A stretch of 64,000 nucleotides of DNA from Loripinus fragilis (GCA_964019695.1 CAXHUL010000257.1:1-64000), one strand, 5' to 3'; numbered from the stretch's first letter, positions 1 to 10,474 are shown. The notes: generated by a model not told the origin, from the sequence alone. Numbers and translations: made by a program.

Positions 1-782
1 GCTAAAATAGACTTTATTTTTGGCTGGGCTCCATATACAAGCTATCTAAATCTCATGTCAATTATGCTGTAATGTGAATATTAAGGATTCTGGGTCCCAT
101 CAAATTTTGCAAAGGGCCCATAAAAAAATTCAAATGGCCCATTAAAATTTGGAAATTTGTATGTATTTGAATTAGATATGGGCCATTGGCCAATTTTAGG
201 GCCCATCATCATTTTGGGCTGGGATTAACCCTGCTAACTTAAGTCTGAATAGCAATTTGTTAAAAGTGGATTAAATCATAGAAATTATTTATTTTAGTTT
301 TTGGAATTTGAGAAGTTCAAGACAAATAGTGTTTTCTTTTGAATCTTTAAAATTTCAAGTGTCAATTATGAATTTAGGCAGAAGTTAAAGCTTTTAGCTA
401 TTATCTTAGTTCAGGAAGGTAGGGGTTGTGTATCTGGTTTTATTTTGATATCATGTAATCCATGCCATAGAATTATCATATTAGGCTTTGTGGTATAAAG
501 ATGTCAACATCAAGTACCTTAAATGTATGATAAGATAGCTCTTAGGCAGTATAAAACTAAGCTCATTAACCATGGATTAGAACAAATTAAGAAATTCATG
601 GATTACCATACCTAATCAATTAAAAGCCCCTTTAGATAGAAGGTTCCGGTAGAAATTAGGGGAACTTTATCCCCCTGAAATCTGCTATGTTTTATGACTT
701 ACAGGAAAAATGATGACAAAAGAAAAACATTATTCAGGGTTTTGTTATAATTGGTCATACTTTGACTAAAGGGTTTTAGTTT
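1..782. other. AT-rich non-coding DNA with a GGGCCC-rich repeat fragment
   Basis: No coding signal is visible. Positions about 96-235 hold a diffuse repeat rich in GGGCCC and GGGCTGGG words. Similar text borders the large inverted-repeat element at 44,170-44,323 and 50,935-51,015, so it looks like an old dispersed repeat. The rest is plain AT-rich sequence. Confidence 0.5.
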
Positions 783-873
783 GAGTCCTGATCCTGATTG
801 GCATTGCCTGATAGGATACACTTTGTGTAGCCGGGGAAATGCTTGTAAAAGTATAAAATACCAGTGAAGGACA
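783..873. repeat. Diverged copy of a short foldback repeat
   Basis: This stretch shares the ordered words GTCCTGATCC, AGGATAC, TTTGTG, TAGCCGG and AATACC...AAGGAC with the two better copies at 1,368-1,470 and 1,586-1,686. It is the oldest of three related copies within 1 kb. Confidence 0.45.
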
Positions 874-1367
874 CTGACTATACACCATTTTATATGAGTT
901 GACAGCCTTAGGTAAGAGTCATAAAACTTGGCACTGATTAGAAGGGGAAATACATTAAATATATTCAAGTTCTGTGAACATGAGATTGAGTAGATTTAAT
1001 GTAGCTGTATATAATTGAAAGAGAAAATGAAAATAAAAACAGAAAAAGTGAAGAAAAAAAATGTATATACATGTTGATTGAAACAATAATCGAGAAGAGA
1101 AAACAAGAAAAACAAAAAAATAAAAAAAAATAAAAATGTTTTAAGATTTTATATATTGTTTTAAATCTAGTTGCCTTTTGAGTAAAGAATTAAGCATTCT
1201 TGAGAGTTCCAAGAAAACTGCAGGATAAGATATTTGGCAGATTTTTTGTAAAGTTTGATCTGCAATACAAGCCAGAATTTTGGTTAATCAAGTTATCAAA
1301 CTGCATAGATTATAATGTGGATCCTTTTTGTGAGAATAAGAGAAAATGATGGGCAATTCCTTTAGTA

Positions 1368-1470
1368 AGAATTTCTGTCCTGATCCCTATATGATTATTA
1401 GGATACCTTTTGTGGTAGCTGGAGGAACACTATAAGTGAATACCGGCAAAGGACATTAATTCTGAGAAAT
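1368..1470. repeat. Foldback repeat, copy 2
   Basis: It is about 100 bp long, with the order TTTCTGTCCTGATCC, GGATACCTTTTGTGGTAGCT, then ATACCGGCAAAGGACA. The outer arms are partly complementary. It matches the copy at 1,586 over almost its whole length. Confidence 0.6.
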
Positions 1471-1585
1471 GAAATTGTGTCTTTACATGGTCTCTTCTCA
1501 CTACACAAGAGTTTTTAAGATAGCTCTTATTTTTTTATGAAAATCAAGTGATATTTGGACAACATGGTGGTCAATTCCATTGTGA

Positions 1586-1686
1586 AGGATTTCTGTCCTG
1601 ATCCTGATATGATAACATAATAAGGATACCTTTTGTGGTAGCTGGAAGAACACTTTAAGTGAATACCGGCAAAGGACAGAAATCCT
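1586..1686. repeat. Foldback repeat, copy 3 (best preserved)
   Basis: The first 14 bases (AGGATTTCTGTCCT) and the last 14 (AGGACAGAAATCCT) are perfect reverse complements about 73 bp apart. The interior repeats that of copy 2. No coding capacity is seen, so it is a short foldback repeat. Confidence 0.65.
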
Positions 1687-1689
1687 AAG

Positions 1690-3365
1690 AAATGTTATTA
1701 TGCCCCTCAGTGTCTTTTCTCGCTGAACAATTTTTAAAAGCAGCTTCTTTTATAGAAATCTGTTAAAATTTAGCATTTTTGATGTTTATCAGTAGCAGAT
1801 GCTGGTTAATTGTAGAAATGCAGCACAGCTTATCTGTGAAAAAAAATGATATTGTACATTATCTATAGCGATGTTTAACTAACTGAGTGTGGGTTATTTT
1901 ATTGAAAAAAAAAAATTCTATTTGGTGATAAAAAAAAAATTTTAAGTCTAAGGGATTTTACTTTAGGTGACAAGCAAGTAATTGAAAGATGAATATTCTT
2001 TTCGTACCAACTATAATTTATAAGTCTGCAACTTTGCTTTTATATAAGAGAAATTGCAAACAAGTATAAGCTAAATTTTATACAATCGAGGTCGATTGTT
2101 AATTGAGGTAGGAAGAAATTGTTATGAGGTAAAAATTAAGAATTTTTGATGTAAATTATTTTTGGCATTTTTATACCAAAATTGTGTCATTTTGTAAATT
2201 TCTTTTCTTTAAAATTTGTTTCTCTTTCCATTATTGTTGTGGTGGTTTTATCTTCTTTTAATTTGGCAGGTACAGATGTATGATAAAACCAAGCTAAAGA
2301 AAGATTATCCTTTCTTAACCCTTGTCCTGTTGAGCCCAAATTTATCTGTTGTTTTTGAAAACACTGTACATCCAAATCAGGGGCCATCTGATGAGGCCAT
2401 CTGATCAGGATCCACACTGTTTTCCATTATGTCTGTAAGTATGTACTTACAACTGGTATGCTTCATTTTAACAGGAATAAAGTGGGGAGAAGTGTTGTGC
2501 AGAAAATAATATTCAGCATGACAAGAGTTAATTAAGTCATCTATCAAGCAACCAGTTTATCTTTATGGAGTGGATTGAGCCATTTTAATAAGATTATGAA
2601 GTCTATGTTAAGACACTCATATCTATCAAGGTTTATCACATCTTGGTTAATCTTGATAGTTTATATGATTGTAAAACTTTATTTGTCGAACAGGCTAATA
2701 CTGCACCAGGGATAAATTGGTTGGTCAATAGGTTGAAAAGGGGTGTGTCTTATGTCTCCAGTAGAGAGAATTTGGAGTTTTTAGACAATGTGAAGTTAGT
2801 TAGGAATTGCAAACCAAAGTTAAAACATATAGTTTGGATTCAGCCAACTACATATAAATTTATTTAAGCTTGGAATTTACCAGCAACTTATATTCTTTAA
2901 ACGCAGTAAAATTGTTATATCCATATTATAATCTGGAACTACCAATTATTTTATTTGTTGAATAGAGAAATTTATAAGCAGAAAAGTGAATAAATTAGAG
3001 AACAAGACATTTGTGTATTCTGTCTCCCTGTCTCCCAAAATCCAGGAACCTTCGAAATACGCCTCAAAGAGCTTTCTAATAATAATCTCACATTTTCCTT
3101 GTGTTTTCTTCCACTGCAGTGGGTTTTTCTTACTGACGGCTGAAACAATACATACACAGTTACATGTATTATAATACATGTAGTAACTTAATTTATATGG
3201 CGTACAATAGACAACATTACAAGGGAGCACTAGCCGTTTTAACATGTAAATTTTTAATTACTGAATATGAAAATTACCACTTTTAATCTTAATAGCACAT
3301 TTTCCACGCCCTCCCAAAAAAGAGTGCTTAATCAAAAAATACTTTTTCTTACTTCTCAACCTAAA
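1690..3365. other. Non-coding AT-rich interval
   Basis: Several 60-75-codon open frames occur here (for example 2,643-2,867 on the plus strand). None has a recognisable domain or continues into a neighbour. A CTGATCAGGATCC word at 2,400-2,415 is a scrap of a palindromic repeat found in better form at 57,168-57,265. Confidence 0.5.
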
Positions 3366-3369
3366 CAAA

Positions 3370-3436
3370 CATATGTTTTGGGTACTCAAAAGAACCGTCT
3401 CAATGAGACGGTTCTTATGAGCACCAAAAACATATG
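3370..3436. repeat. Palindromic hairpin repeat, copy 1
   Basis: The element reads as one long inverted repeat. It starts CATATGTTTTGGGTACTCAA, passes a centre of GTCTCAATGAGAC, and ends ACCAAAAACATATG. The arms are about 30 bp with few mismatches and almost no loop. Flanking DNA is shared, in reverse orientation, with copies 2 and 3, so this is the core of a larger dispersed repeat and not an isolated palindrome. Confidence 0.75.
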
Positions 3437-3718
3437 ATAAAACTGGTGGGAAAGAAATTTTTTACAATTTTACGATTAATTTTTTGGTTTATCTAAACCT
3501 ATGCATATGCAAAAAGTCATTCTTTATACATACATACTCAGCTATCTTGGTAGGACTAGAGGCATAAATCTTGGACTGAGCAATCATCTACAGCCCTATC
3601 TTGAGTATGTGAGTGAAGACTCTGGCTATACTGCCAGAATGTGCCGACTAGTCTGAGCTCCACAGGTTTTAGATAATCAAAATCTGTCAGCATAAAATTG
3701 TGAATATTTTCTTATCCA

Positions 3719-3733
3719 TAATTTTTAGCATAT
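3719..3733. repeat. Left target-site duplication of SINE copy 1
   Basis: The 15 bases TAATTTTTAGCATAT occur here and again at 4,056-4,070, immediately flanking the SINE. An exact 15-bp direct repeat is the expected mark of LINE-driven retroposition. Confidence 0.85.
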
Positions 3734-4055
3734 TTTTTGTTTGTTTTGTTGCTTTACATCCCAAGTCAACAGCTATGGTCATGGCGGGATGGTCAGTTCA
3801 CCTAACCACACTTTTTCCTGGGCAAGCTTGAACAAGCAGTTAACCAGTACTTCGTGCACATACTTTCGCTTGTCACTGACAACAACCCTTCTTGAATGAT
3901 TCAGCTGAAGGGAGGAGAATGACCGTAGAAAGTATTTCATCATCAATCTCCACGAAAGTATGGGACCGGGCCGGGATCGAACTCGCAACCCCTGGATCTG
4001 CAGTCAGACTCGCATCTGTTCCCAGACACGTTACCAACTGTGCTACGCGGCCCGG
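3734..4055 (-). mobile_element. tRNA-derived SINE, copy 1 (complete, with target duplication)
   Basis: Read on the minus strand it starts CCGGGCCGCGTAGCACAGTT, containing an A-box-like TAGCACAGTTGGT. About 60 bases on is a B-box-like GAGTTCGATCC. That is the RNA polymerase III promoter layout of a tRNA-derived SINE. A roughly 230-bp body follows and the element ends in a short AAACAAA-rich tail. Exact 15-bp direct repeats at 3,719-3,733 and 4,056-4,070 bound it. It has inserted into the flank of a palindromic hairpin repeat (copy 2). The open frame across its body (3,779-3,988 minus) is not a gene. Confidence 0.85.
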
Positions 4056-4065
4056 TAATTTTTAG

Positions 4066-4133
4066 CATATGTTTTGGGTGCTCAAAAGAACTGTCTCATT
4101 GAGACAGTTCTTTTGAGTACCCACAACATACGT
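4066..4133. repeat. Palindromic hairpin repeat, copy 2 (split from its flank by a SINE)
   Basis: The core has the same TCAAAAGAACTGTCTCATTG centre and ends as the other copies. Its left flank (3,661-3,733) matches the left flank of copy 3 (6,105-6,180), so the hairpin was there before SINE copy 1 inserted next to it. Confidence 0.75.
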
Positions 4134-4497
4134 ATTGGATGAGCAATAAGAAAGTTATTTTTCTGTTACACACTCTTAACTAAAGGTCTGCTCACTGATG
4201 CTATAAAAACAAAATGTACCAAAATCTTGTGAACTGGTTCAAATGTTGCTATGCTGAATATTTTTATATACTGCATTCTTCCCAAGTTTTTATCCTGTTA
4301 ACCTGCAGCATTTAAGTTGTATGCAGGTATACTCGCCAAAATACATTTTATCATTTGTCTTCAAATCCCTAACTGAAAGTTTTTGCATCCTGAAGTAGCA
4401 TGTCATTTACCCTAGACAGTAAAGATATTGATAACATGTTTAACAGTACATGTACATGCAGGATGTCCCTTTGCATATTGGTGCCCCCATTTTCTAG

Positions 4498-4511
4498 TGG
4501 TAGGCCGATTA
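4498..4511. repeat. Left target-site duplication of SINE copy 2
   Basis: TGGTAGGCCGATTA here and TGGTAAGCCGATTA at 4,833-4,846 differ by one base and flank the second SINE exactly. Confidence 0.8.
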
Positions 4512-4832
4512 TTTGTTTGTTTTATTGCTTTCCGTCCCAAGTCAACAGCTATGGTCATTGCTGGACGGTCAGTTCACCTAACCACACTTTTTCCTGGGCA
4601 GGCTTGAACAAGTGGTTAACCAGTAATTTGTGCACATTCTTTCGCTTGTAACTGACAACAACCCTTCTTGAATGAATCAGCGGAAGGGAGGAGAATGACC
4701 GTAGAAATTATTTCATGATCAATCTCCACAAAAGTATGGGACCGGGCTGGGATCGACTCGCGACCCCTGGATCTGCAGTCAGACACGCATCTGTAGCCAG
4801 ACATGTTACCGACTGCACTACGCGGCCCGGTA
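4512..4832 (-). mobile_element. tRNA-derived SINE, copy 2
   Basis: It is the same element and orientation as the copy at 3,734-4,055, with GGCCGCGTAGTGCAG at its minus-strand start and a degraded B box. It ends in a TAAAACAAACAAA-type tail and is bounded by 14-bp near-perfect direct repeats. Two independent insertions lie within 800 bp of each other, each with its own duplication. Confidence 0.85.
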
Positions 4833-4849
4833 TGGTAAGCCGATTAATC

Positions 4850-5805
4850 GAGTTCATTGATCATTGGTCATTTTCAGTGAAGTGATTAATTGATCGGTAG
4901 TTTTTCAATTATCGATTACTTGGTATAGACATAATCTGCTTCATTGGCCTAATATATTTTTAGCTTGGTGTATTTGTTTTGTATAATTTATGACCCTTTT
5001 CTGCATTTTCAGTTTCTGGTATGAACAGCAAACGGTCTAAATAATGTAGTAAATTTGTCTTCTTTGTTTCTAGGTCCCTGTTATTTGACACCTAACATGT
5101 CTGGTCAACCAACTCAACCCCGTCAGGCATCTTAGAAGTAGCATGATATGTCCCATACATGTATTTTATTTTAGTCAATTGGTGATTGATCATTGGTCAC
5201 TTGTTATTTCCGATGATTGATAAAAAAAATCCAGCCGATTCCTACCACTACCACTTTCAAAATTCACAAAATTCAGCATTTTTGTGACTATTTGTGAGAC
5301 ATGACTTTTTGAAATAACACACTTTCATCCGCATAACATTTTCATTTCTAAAGCCAAACTCATCGTGGCTGTTGGCCATAGTGTCAAAACGTACCCCACC
5401 ATCCAATGCAAATTCTTGTAATTTTTGAAAATGTGGGTACCTGTATTTGTAAAAGCCTCACGGATACAATTTTATGACGTATGCTTAGTTTTTTGTCTAG
5501 TTAGTAAATAGCTATACATAGCTAATGTTATCTCTCTTTTTATACTCTCTGACTTTAAATAAAATTTGTCTTATGTCTTACGTCTAACCTTTACTGATAT
5601 ACTGGCTTAATTGGAAATTCAATTGAAATTGATATATAGTGCTGATCAGAAAATCAATAAAACACATGTGACCAACTAGAACCTTTGTTAGAATTATTTT
5701 CATTCAGAGTGTTAAATAGTGTGGATCATGTTCAGATGACAGACATGGAGATATAGTGTTTTAAAAACAGGATAAATCTGGGTTCAGCAGGAGGCCTGGA
5801 AAGGA
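4850..5805. other. Non-coding interval
   Basis: It is AT-rich with scattered short direct words (GATTGATCATTGGTCA-like text at about 4,855 and 5,185). I see no gene, RNA or clear element. Confidence 0.45.
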
Positions 5806-5810
5806 TTAAC

Positions 5811-6028
5811 TACTGTCCAGCCAGCCAAGAGTGACAGTGACATCATGTTTTGTTTACAACGTTATCAGGGACTTATAATCGATATATCACTTGTGTATTA
5901 ATCCTATCCACAGGATAGGATTAATACACAAGTGATCTATCGATTCGCGTTAGCTCAAAGTTAATGTTTTACTTAACAATTGTAAACTAAATATTACATC
6001 ACTGTCACTCTTGGTTGGCACGACAGTA
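5811..6028. mobile_element. Foldback MITE with a 24-bp perfect central hairpin
   Basis: The outer arms start TACTGTC and end GACAGTA. Next inside are CCAAGAGTGACAGTGAC (left) and CACTGTCACTCTTGG (right). The centre is a perfect 24-bp inverted repeat (5,886-5,909 and 5,913-5,936) with a 3-base loop. There is no coding capacity. TA at each outer edge could be a TA target duplication, which cannot be proven from one copy. Confidence 0.7.
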
Positions 6029-6180
6029 CAAGTTTACTTACGGAGTCATGTGTAAGGTAAATGTCACAGTAATCGCAATAATAACTGAAATAAAAAGAGA
6101 ATCCTCATAGGTTTAGATAAACAAAAGTTTTCAACGTAAAATTGTAAATATTTTCTTACCCTAACCCATAATTTTTAGCA

Positions 6181-6257
6181 TTATGTTTTGGGTAGTCAGA
6201 TACTCAAAAGAACAGTCTCGATTCGAGACGGTTCTTTTGAGTACCCACAACATATGT
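6181..6257. repeat. Palindromic hairpin repeat, copy 3
   Basis: The central hairpin has the same TCAAAAGAACAGTCTCG core. Flanks on both sides (GTTTAGATAAACAAA to the left, GAAATAAAAAAA...TTTTCCTGTTA to the right) match copies 1 and 2. The family therefore has at least about 180 bp of common sequence around the hairpin. Confidence 0.75.
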
Positions 6258-6579
6258 TTTGGTTGAGAAATAAAAAAAATTATTTTCCTGTTAGGCTAAG
6301 GAAATAAATAAAATTCCATGTTAAATGCTTGATTTTCACGGTTGACACCGTTCTAACAGATCCGTTCCAACAGATCCGTTTTCATCACCCTCTGTTGAGT
6401 AAATGGCGCAATCAGAGATGTTTTCAAAAGTGATTGTCATTGGTGTGATAAAAGTGGGTCATAAAAGATCAATAGACCTAAGGATGCCGTCATGCTGTTT
6501 GGACATAGGGACGATTTATAACACATTTTAACAAGTCTGACATATTAAGTGCAACGACACCGCATTCGTTCTCTATAAC

Positions 6580-6725
6580 AGTGTTTTTATTTGGGATTTT
6601 AGAAAGCTACCTTTTCCTTCACATTTGGGAAAATATTTTAGTAAATTTGGGAAAATAAGTGCTAAAATACATGAAATTGGGAAAATAAAGGCCATTTTTG
6701 GATTGGGAATGACTCCCATATAAGG
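6580..6725. repeat. Short degenerate repeats of TTGGGAAAATA
   Basis: The word TTGGGAAAATA or a close variant occurs three times (about 6,627, 6,651 and 6,680). No gene is visible. Confidence 0.4.
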
Positions 6726-7019
6726 CTGTAAAAATGGTCAAATAAAATCACGGTATAAGTTACTTTAAATTTGTTGCCGTGTTTTGGAAAAGCACTAGCT
6801 TATATATATTGTCTGTCTGTCAGGACAAGTGCATTTATATTTCTATCCGTTTGTCTGTATGAACATGCGCATGTACGTTTCTTTCCATCTGGCCTTTCTG
6901 TAAATGCGCATATATGTAGGTTATCAGCTTTCTTGTCTCACTGTACTTACGCATGTATGCAAAAACCTCAGTTAACGCCCATTTTTTCCTATATAGAGGT
7001 CTACTTCTTCTGAATATCC

Positions 7020-7690
7020 ATCTTCATCTTACTTATGCTCCCACGAATCAGCGCAGGCTCCTCTGAGGCAATGCAACAAGTATAAAAATCACATAACATA
7101 ACATTGTGCAGTCTCAAATGAGCCTTCGCTGTTTGAGAGGAAAATATTATTACATTTTAGCGCCCAGATCTGTCCAATCGTGTGCTCGCTTTTGTTGTTT
7201 TTTGTATGGAAGTGGGTATTATTGCGAGACTGCGCTCATCGAGAAGAAAGTCAACATTATATTTTTCTTTTTTTCAGCGCCCTGAGTTTATGTCCACAAC
7301 CAAATGTACAAGTTTCGACTTCTGATAACCTTTGAAAACAGTTCAGGCGTGACAAAATGTTCTCACGTGAATGCCTGCATGTGCAGACTCATACTAGCCT
7401 TCGCTGCTCGAGAAAAAAGTGTTATGTTTCTTTTTCAGCGCCCATATCTGTCCTTAATCATCTGCTACTAGTGTCGTCCGCTGGTGACCTTTTCAAACAG
7501 CTTGCACCAAGGTCAGGCCCAGTAAAACTTTCTTGCTAAAATGGCGCGCATGTGAAGTCCCATATGAGAGAGGAATGTTTTTTTGTTTTGTTTTTAAGCG
7601 CACATTTCTGTCCTTCAACTTCCATAGTTATTTTATAGCACCTTATGAATTTTCTTGCAGGAATGCGCTGAGACTAAAAATATCGCCTTG
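7020..7690. repeat. Degenerate tandem repeat, four diverged units
   Basis: The phrase TTTTCAGCGCCCATATCTGT and variants recur near 7,155, 7,273, 7,434 and 7,594, with related text such as CAGGCTC or CTTCGCTG between them. Units are about 120-160 bp and strongly diverged. Short open frames inside have no domain. Confidence 0.45.
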
Positions 7691-8215
7691 TTAATTGTTA
7701 GGAAACACTTTTCAAAGTAAATAAATGATGTGTGTCATTGACAAAAGTTCAGTAATTATTAAAAGTTGCCTTAAAAAATGGTAGAAATTGAATTAAAAGT
7801 CTACGAATATGTCTAAAGGCTACCGCTTTATTCATTTAAAACAAAACGAAAGACAAATTATCTTAATAAATGTGTATATTATCTGAGGAAGTATTTCTAG
7901 ATGCATTCAAGAAGCATTTACAATTAGCATTTATATAAAATAAATAGCTCATTGTAACAAGGGAACTTAAAATTGGAGGAAAATATCGAAAATTCTGCTG
8001 CTTTCCCTATCTAGACAATACACAGCTGACGGCCAGTATATCCCAAATCTATTTATAGAACTGGAAGTACATCATGATAAAAGCTCCTATATAACTGTAA
8101 AAATAACCATTTAAAACCTGAGTTTGTCTTGCTTTTTGGCAAACAATAAAGAGGTTGATAACTAGACAATGCAATCTCGAAGCAAACATATTCAAAGTTC
8201 TTATTTTTGTCAGCC

Positions 8216-8221
8216 TTTATT
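8216..8221 (-). promoter_or_regulatory. Candidate polyadenylation signal for the MYND gene
   Basis: TTTATT on the plus strand reads AATAAA on the minus strand, about 310 bases downstream of the stop codon of the MYND exon. It is the first clear AATAAA I noticed downstream. The actual cleavage site is not known. Confidence 0.4.
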
Positions 8222-8264
8222 TGAAGGTATTTTTACTACAACATCGGAGTGGGTGACGAACCCC

Positions 8265-8287
8265 ATTGTTGTTGTTGTTGTTGTTGT
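8265..8287. repeat. (GTT)n microsatellite
   Basis: About seven uninterrupted GTT units lie in the probable 3' untranslated region of the MYND gene. Confidence 0.9.
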
Positions 8288-8533
8288 CATAAATTCTCCC
8301 AATATTGGGACACCTCGAATCGAGTGGAACAAAGTTAAATGTTAGAACTAAAGTGTTAATGTAAAACTAAACACTGTACAATATTCAGCCACCAAGCTCC
8401 CAGCACCCAAACTGTACAATATATCCAATGTCTATTCACAAAACTATAACCAATACACTGTACAACACAACCACCAGGGTCCTAACACCAAAATGTATTC
8501 ACAAATTATATACAGGTCTTTATGGTAGAGATT

Positions 8534-8773
8534 TTAAGCATTAGATTTCACCTTTGCCACAACCGAACAGGCAAATCTGTGAAAGTCCCAATCTTTCTTC
8601 TGGCACTGGACGCTGCAGTAGCGGGTTAAATGACAGCGTGAGCAAGGTTTAAGTTCACCTCCTTCCTTGGGTGGCTGCTTACAGTTAGAACAAACACAGT
8701 CTACCTCGTTGTCTTCACTATCGTCACTATCAATGTTTGTTTTGGCCAGAAAATCAAAAATGACTGCCCGTTC
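8534..8773 (-). CDS. Terminal coding exon of a MYND-type zinc-finger protein
   Basis: The exon encodes the last 79 residues of a protein whose other exons lie outside the window or are unrecognised. It has an acidic stretch (residues 13-25, DSDDSEDNE) and then a complete MYND finger. The eight ligands are all present at Cys28, Cys31, Cys44, Cys47, Cys53, Cys57, His65 and Cys69, with the usual YCS..CQ...W..H...C signature. The MYND finger binds zinc and usually serves protein-protein contact. I place the exon start at 8,773 because the minus strand reads a pyrimidine-rich tract ending TTACAG just before GAA CGG. The open frame continues upstream only through intron. Only 10 residues follow the finger, so it sits at the very C-terminus. 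I cannot name the gene. Confidence 0.8.
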   Translation of the reverse strand, partial: ERAVIFDFLAKTNIDSDDSEDNEVDCVCSNCKQPPKEGGELKPCSRCHLTRYCSVQCQKKDWDFHRFACSVVAKVKSNA

Positions 8774-8792
8774 CTGTAACAAAGTAAGTAAG
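8774..8792 (-). promoter_or_regulatory. 3' splice site of the last MYND-gene intron
   Basis: On the minus strand the sequence CTTACTTACTTTGTTACAG directly precedes the exon. It is a pyrimidine-rich tract plus AG, and it leaves the frame at a codon boundary. Confidence 0.7.
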
Positions 8793-8935
8793 GTTGCAAA
8801 GATCAGGAATCGATACAATCAAGTACCACACCTGACCCAGGATACCAATGGGAAAGTGACAAACTCACAGAAGACACCACAAACGAGAGCCAAGAGGCCA
8901 GCCCTTTCCCAGCAGGTGACCACGAAGCACATATA

Positions 8936-9315
8936 AACAGACGCGCACAAAACATAGCAAACACAAGACAGAACAAAAACATAAAAGATCCACAAAAGAA
9001 GTACCGCCTTGGAACGGTCAGTAAAATATTTTACTGGAGGGCTTAAACCGGTTTAACGGCGCCAACCTCACCCTTAATTCAGATGTGGATCAAGACACAT
9101 AGATATTTGGTTTGCATGAAAGACCCCTAACTTATCAATGCATCATCTCCTAAAACATATAAATCAAGATATAACAAGGAGATAAAGCAAGGATAAGGAC
9201 TCAACAGTAAATTAAACTGAATACCGGAGCAAAAGAAATCCAACAGGTAAACCCCGGTGGGCCCGACAAACAGCCAAATCATCAGGCCCCTACCATCTCA
9301 TCAATAGATAAGTCT
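8936..9315 (-). mobile_element. 3' tail of the retroelement that carries the 326-codon frame
   Basis: This stretch follows the stop codon of the frame at 9,316 on the minus strand. It holds a GC-richer block around 9,000-9,070 with the self-complementary word CAGTAAAATATTTTACTG. A loosely similar tail is seen at 22,908-23,125. I read it as the 3' untranslated part of the element, in the last intron of the MYND gene. Confidence 0.45.
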
Positions 9316-10296
9316 TTAAGTCGGAACCATCATAGAGTCTGAAGTCCGACCCACCGGCGTGCAATTAAAGAGGAAAGCAAAGTTGCCAACCGTGATTGGG
9401 TTGACTACCATGCATGCAGTCTGTTGCAATACATTAATGTTATAGCCAATCTTTTTATAATGGGAAATTATTTTAATGAACTGCGCTGAAAAATTATTAG
9501 AGCCAACAATCTTCTTCAACTTATACACCAAGTCACCATAGAAATCAGGTTCCGAAAGTCCTTGGCGCAAGAGAGATTTAAGTCCAACTTGGAATTTAGA
9601 AATCAAATCAAAGTATCGTCTATAAAATTTTGAAAATGTTTTGCGAAGTTTATGATACCGATAGCCCTGTTTAAGAAGTTTCTGAGTTAACAATTTATTG
9701 CGAGTGTTGAAGTCAGTAACATAGCTAGATGCTCTAGCAAAACGAATGAGTTGAGAGATATAGACTCCATAGGATGTAGAACGAGGAACATCACCATCTA
9801 AAAATGGAGGCTCAACAGCTGGGGCTGGTGTTGGATTATCCGAAGACTCCAGGTCCCTGTCACTACCACAAACAAGACTGGTATTTTCCAGTTCCTTTAC
9901 ACACACGGAATCCTGCTGGTCTTCTGGTGAAGGCGAATCTGGTTTTCCAGCTAACTTCTTCTCCAGGAAACGTGCATGCCTCCTCCTAGAACGAGCCAAC
10001 GCAGAGGGAGAGTTTCTCTTCTTCCGACGACGTCTCACTGGTTTCACAGTAGCGCGTCCGGCAACCTGGCTGTCGTCCTTGGCTTTGTTTGGAGTTTTGG
10101 TGGGAAGTTTGCAGCTGACGGTTAACGACAATGAATCCTGATTCCGCGTGAGTTTCCACGAGTATCGGTTATCCTCATCATTCTCCAGTCTGTTCAGAAC
10201 TTCAACAATTGATTTTGGGATAATATTGTGTAGAGCATCCATCATTATTTTCCAAAAATCACGGTGGCAAAATTCCCCGTCCACTCGATCCGCCAT
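9316..10296 (-). CDS. Intact 326-codon retroelement-derived frame (ORF1-like N-terminus joined to a polymerase-ORF C-terminal domain)
   Basis: The frame is open from ATG at 10,296 to the stop at 9,316. Residues 1-80 are a hydrophilic N-terminus. About residues 88-118 form a strongly basic region (PVRRRRKKRNS...ARSRRR) like nucleic-acid-binding ORF1 segments of invertebrate retroelements. Residues 120-170 are acidic, Ser/Pro-rich and low in complexity. From about residue 174 the text changes to YGVYISQLIRFARASS and continues to the end (FNCTPVGRTSDSMM). I recognise this as the region that ends the reverse-transcriptase frame of a common invertebrate retroelement group, but no RT catalytic motif is present. 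The frame thus looks like an in-frame internal deletion joining the two ends of an element. It lies about 540 bp upstream of the MYND exon on the same strand. Alternatives are a non-autonomous element protein or a co-opted host exon. Recognition is from memory, not a search. Confidence 0.6.
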   Translation of the reverse strand: MADRVDGEFCHRDFWKIMMDALHNIIPKSIVEVLNRLENDEDNRYSWKLTRNQDSLSLTVSCKLPTKTPNKAKDDSQVAGRATVKPVRRRRKKRNSPSALARSRRRHARFLEKKLAGKPDSPSPEDQQDSVCVKELENTSLVCGSDRDLESSDNPTPAPAVEPPFLDGDVPRSTSYGVYISQLIRFARASSYVTDFNTRNKLLTQKLLKQGYRYHKLRKTFSKFYRRYFDLISKFQVGLKSLLRQGLSEPDFYGDLVYKLKKIVGSNNFSAQFIKIISHYKKIGYNINVLQQTACMVVNPITVGNFAFLFNCTPVGRTSDSMMVPT

Positions 10297-10384
10297 TACT
10301 ATTACTATTTTGCCGTAGTAGTTTGACCACAGTGATTAAAGGCCAAATGCAATTAACCATTTGTTGGTTGCAGTTAGGTCGGGA

Positions 10385-10470
10385 ATCAAGTTCACCGACA
10401 GGACAGTTCACCAACACGAATTTTGAAGACTGTGAGTTCATCGACAGAATTGAAGACAATTCACCGACAC
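10385..10470. repeat. Left subterminal motif cluster (ACAGTTCACCGACA)
   Basis: Four versions of GACAGTTCACCGACA occur at about 10,388, 10,403, 10,433 and 10,456. The reverse complement occurs three times at 12,440-12,497. The two clusters mark the ends of an element about 2.1 kb long that contains the better-defined element at 10,982-12,367. Confidence 0.6.
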
Positions 10471-10474
10471 ATTT

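Noticed and set aside
2187..2420. Exon beginning after TTGGCAG at 2,264-2,270
   Set aside because: The splice-like site leads into a frame without domain or continuation; simple chance in a T-rich region is likelier.
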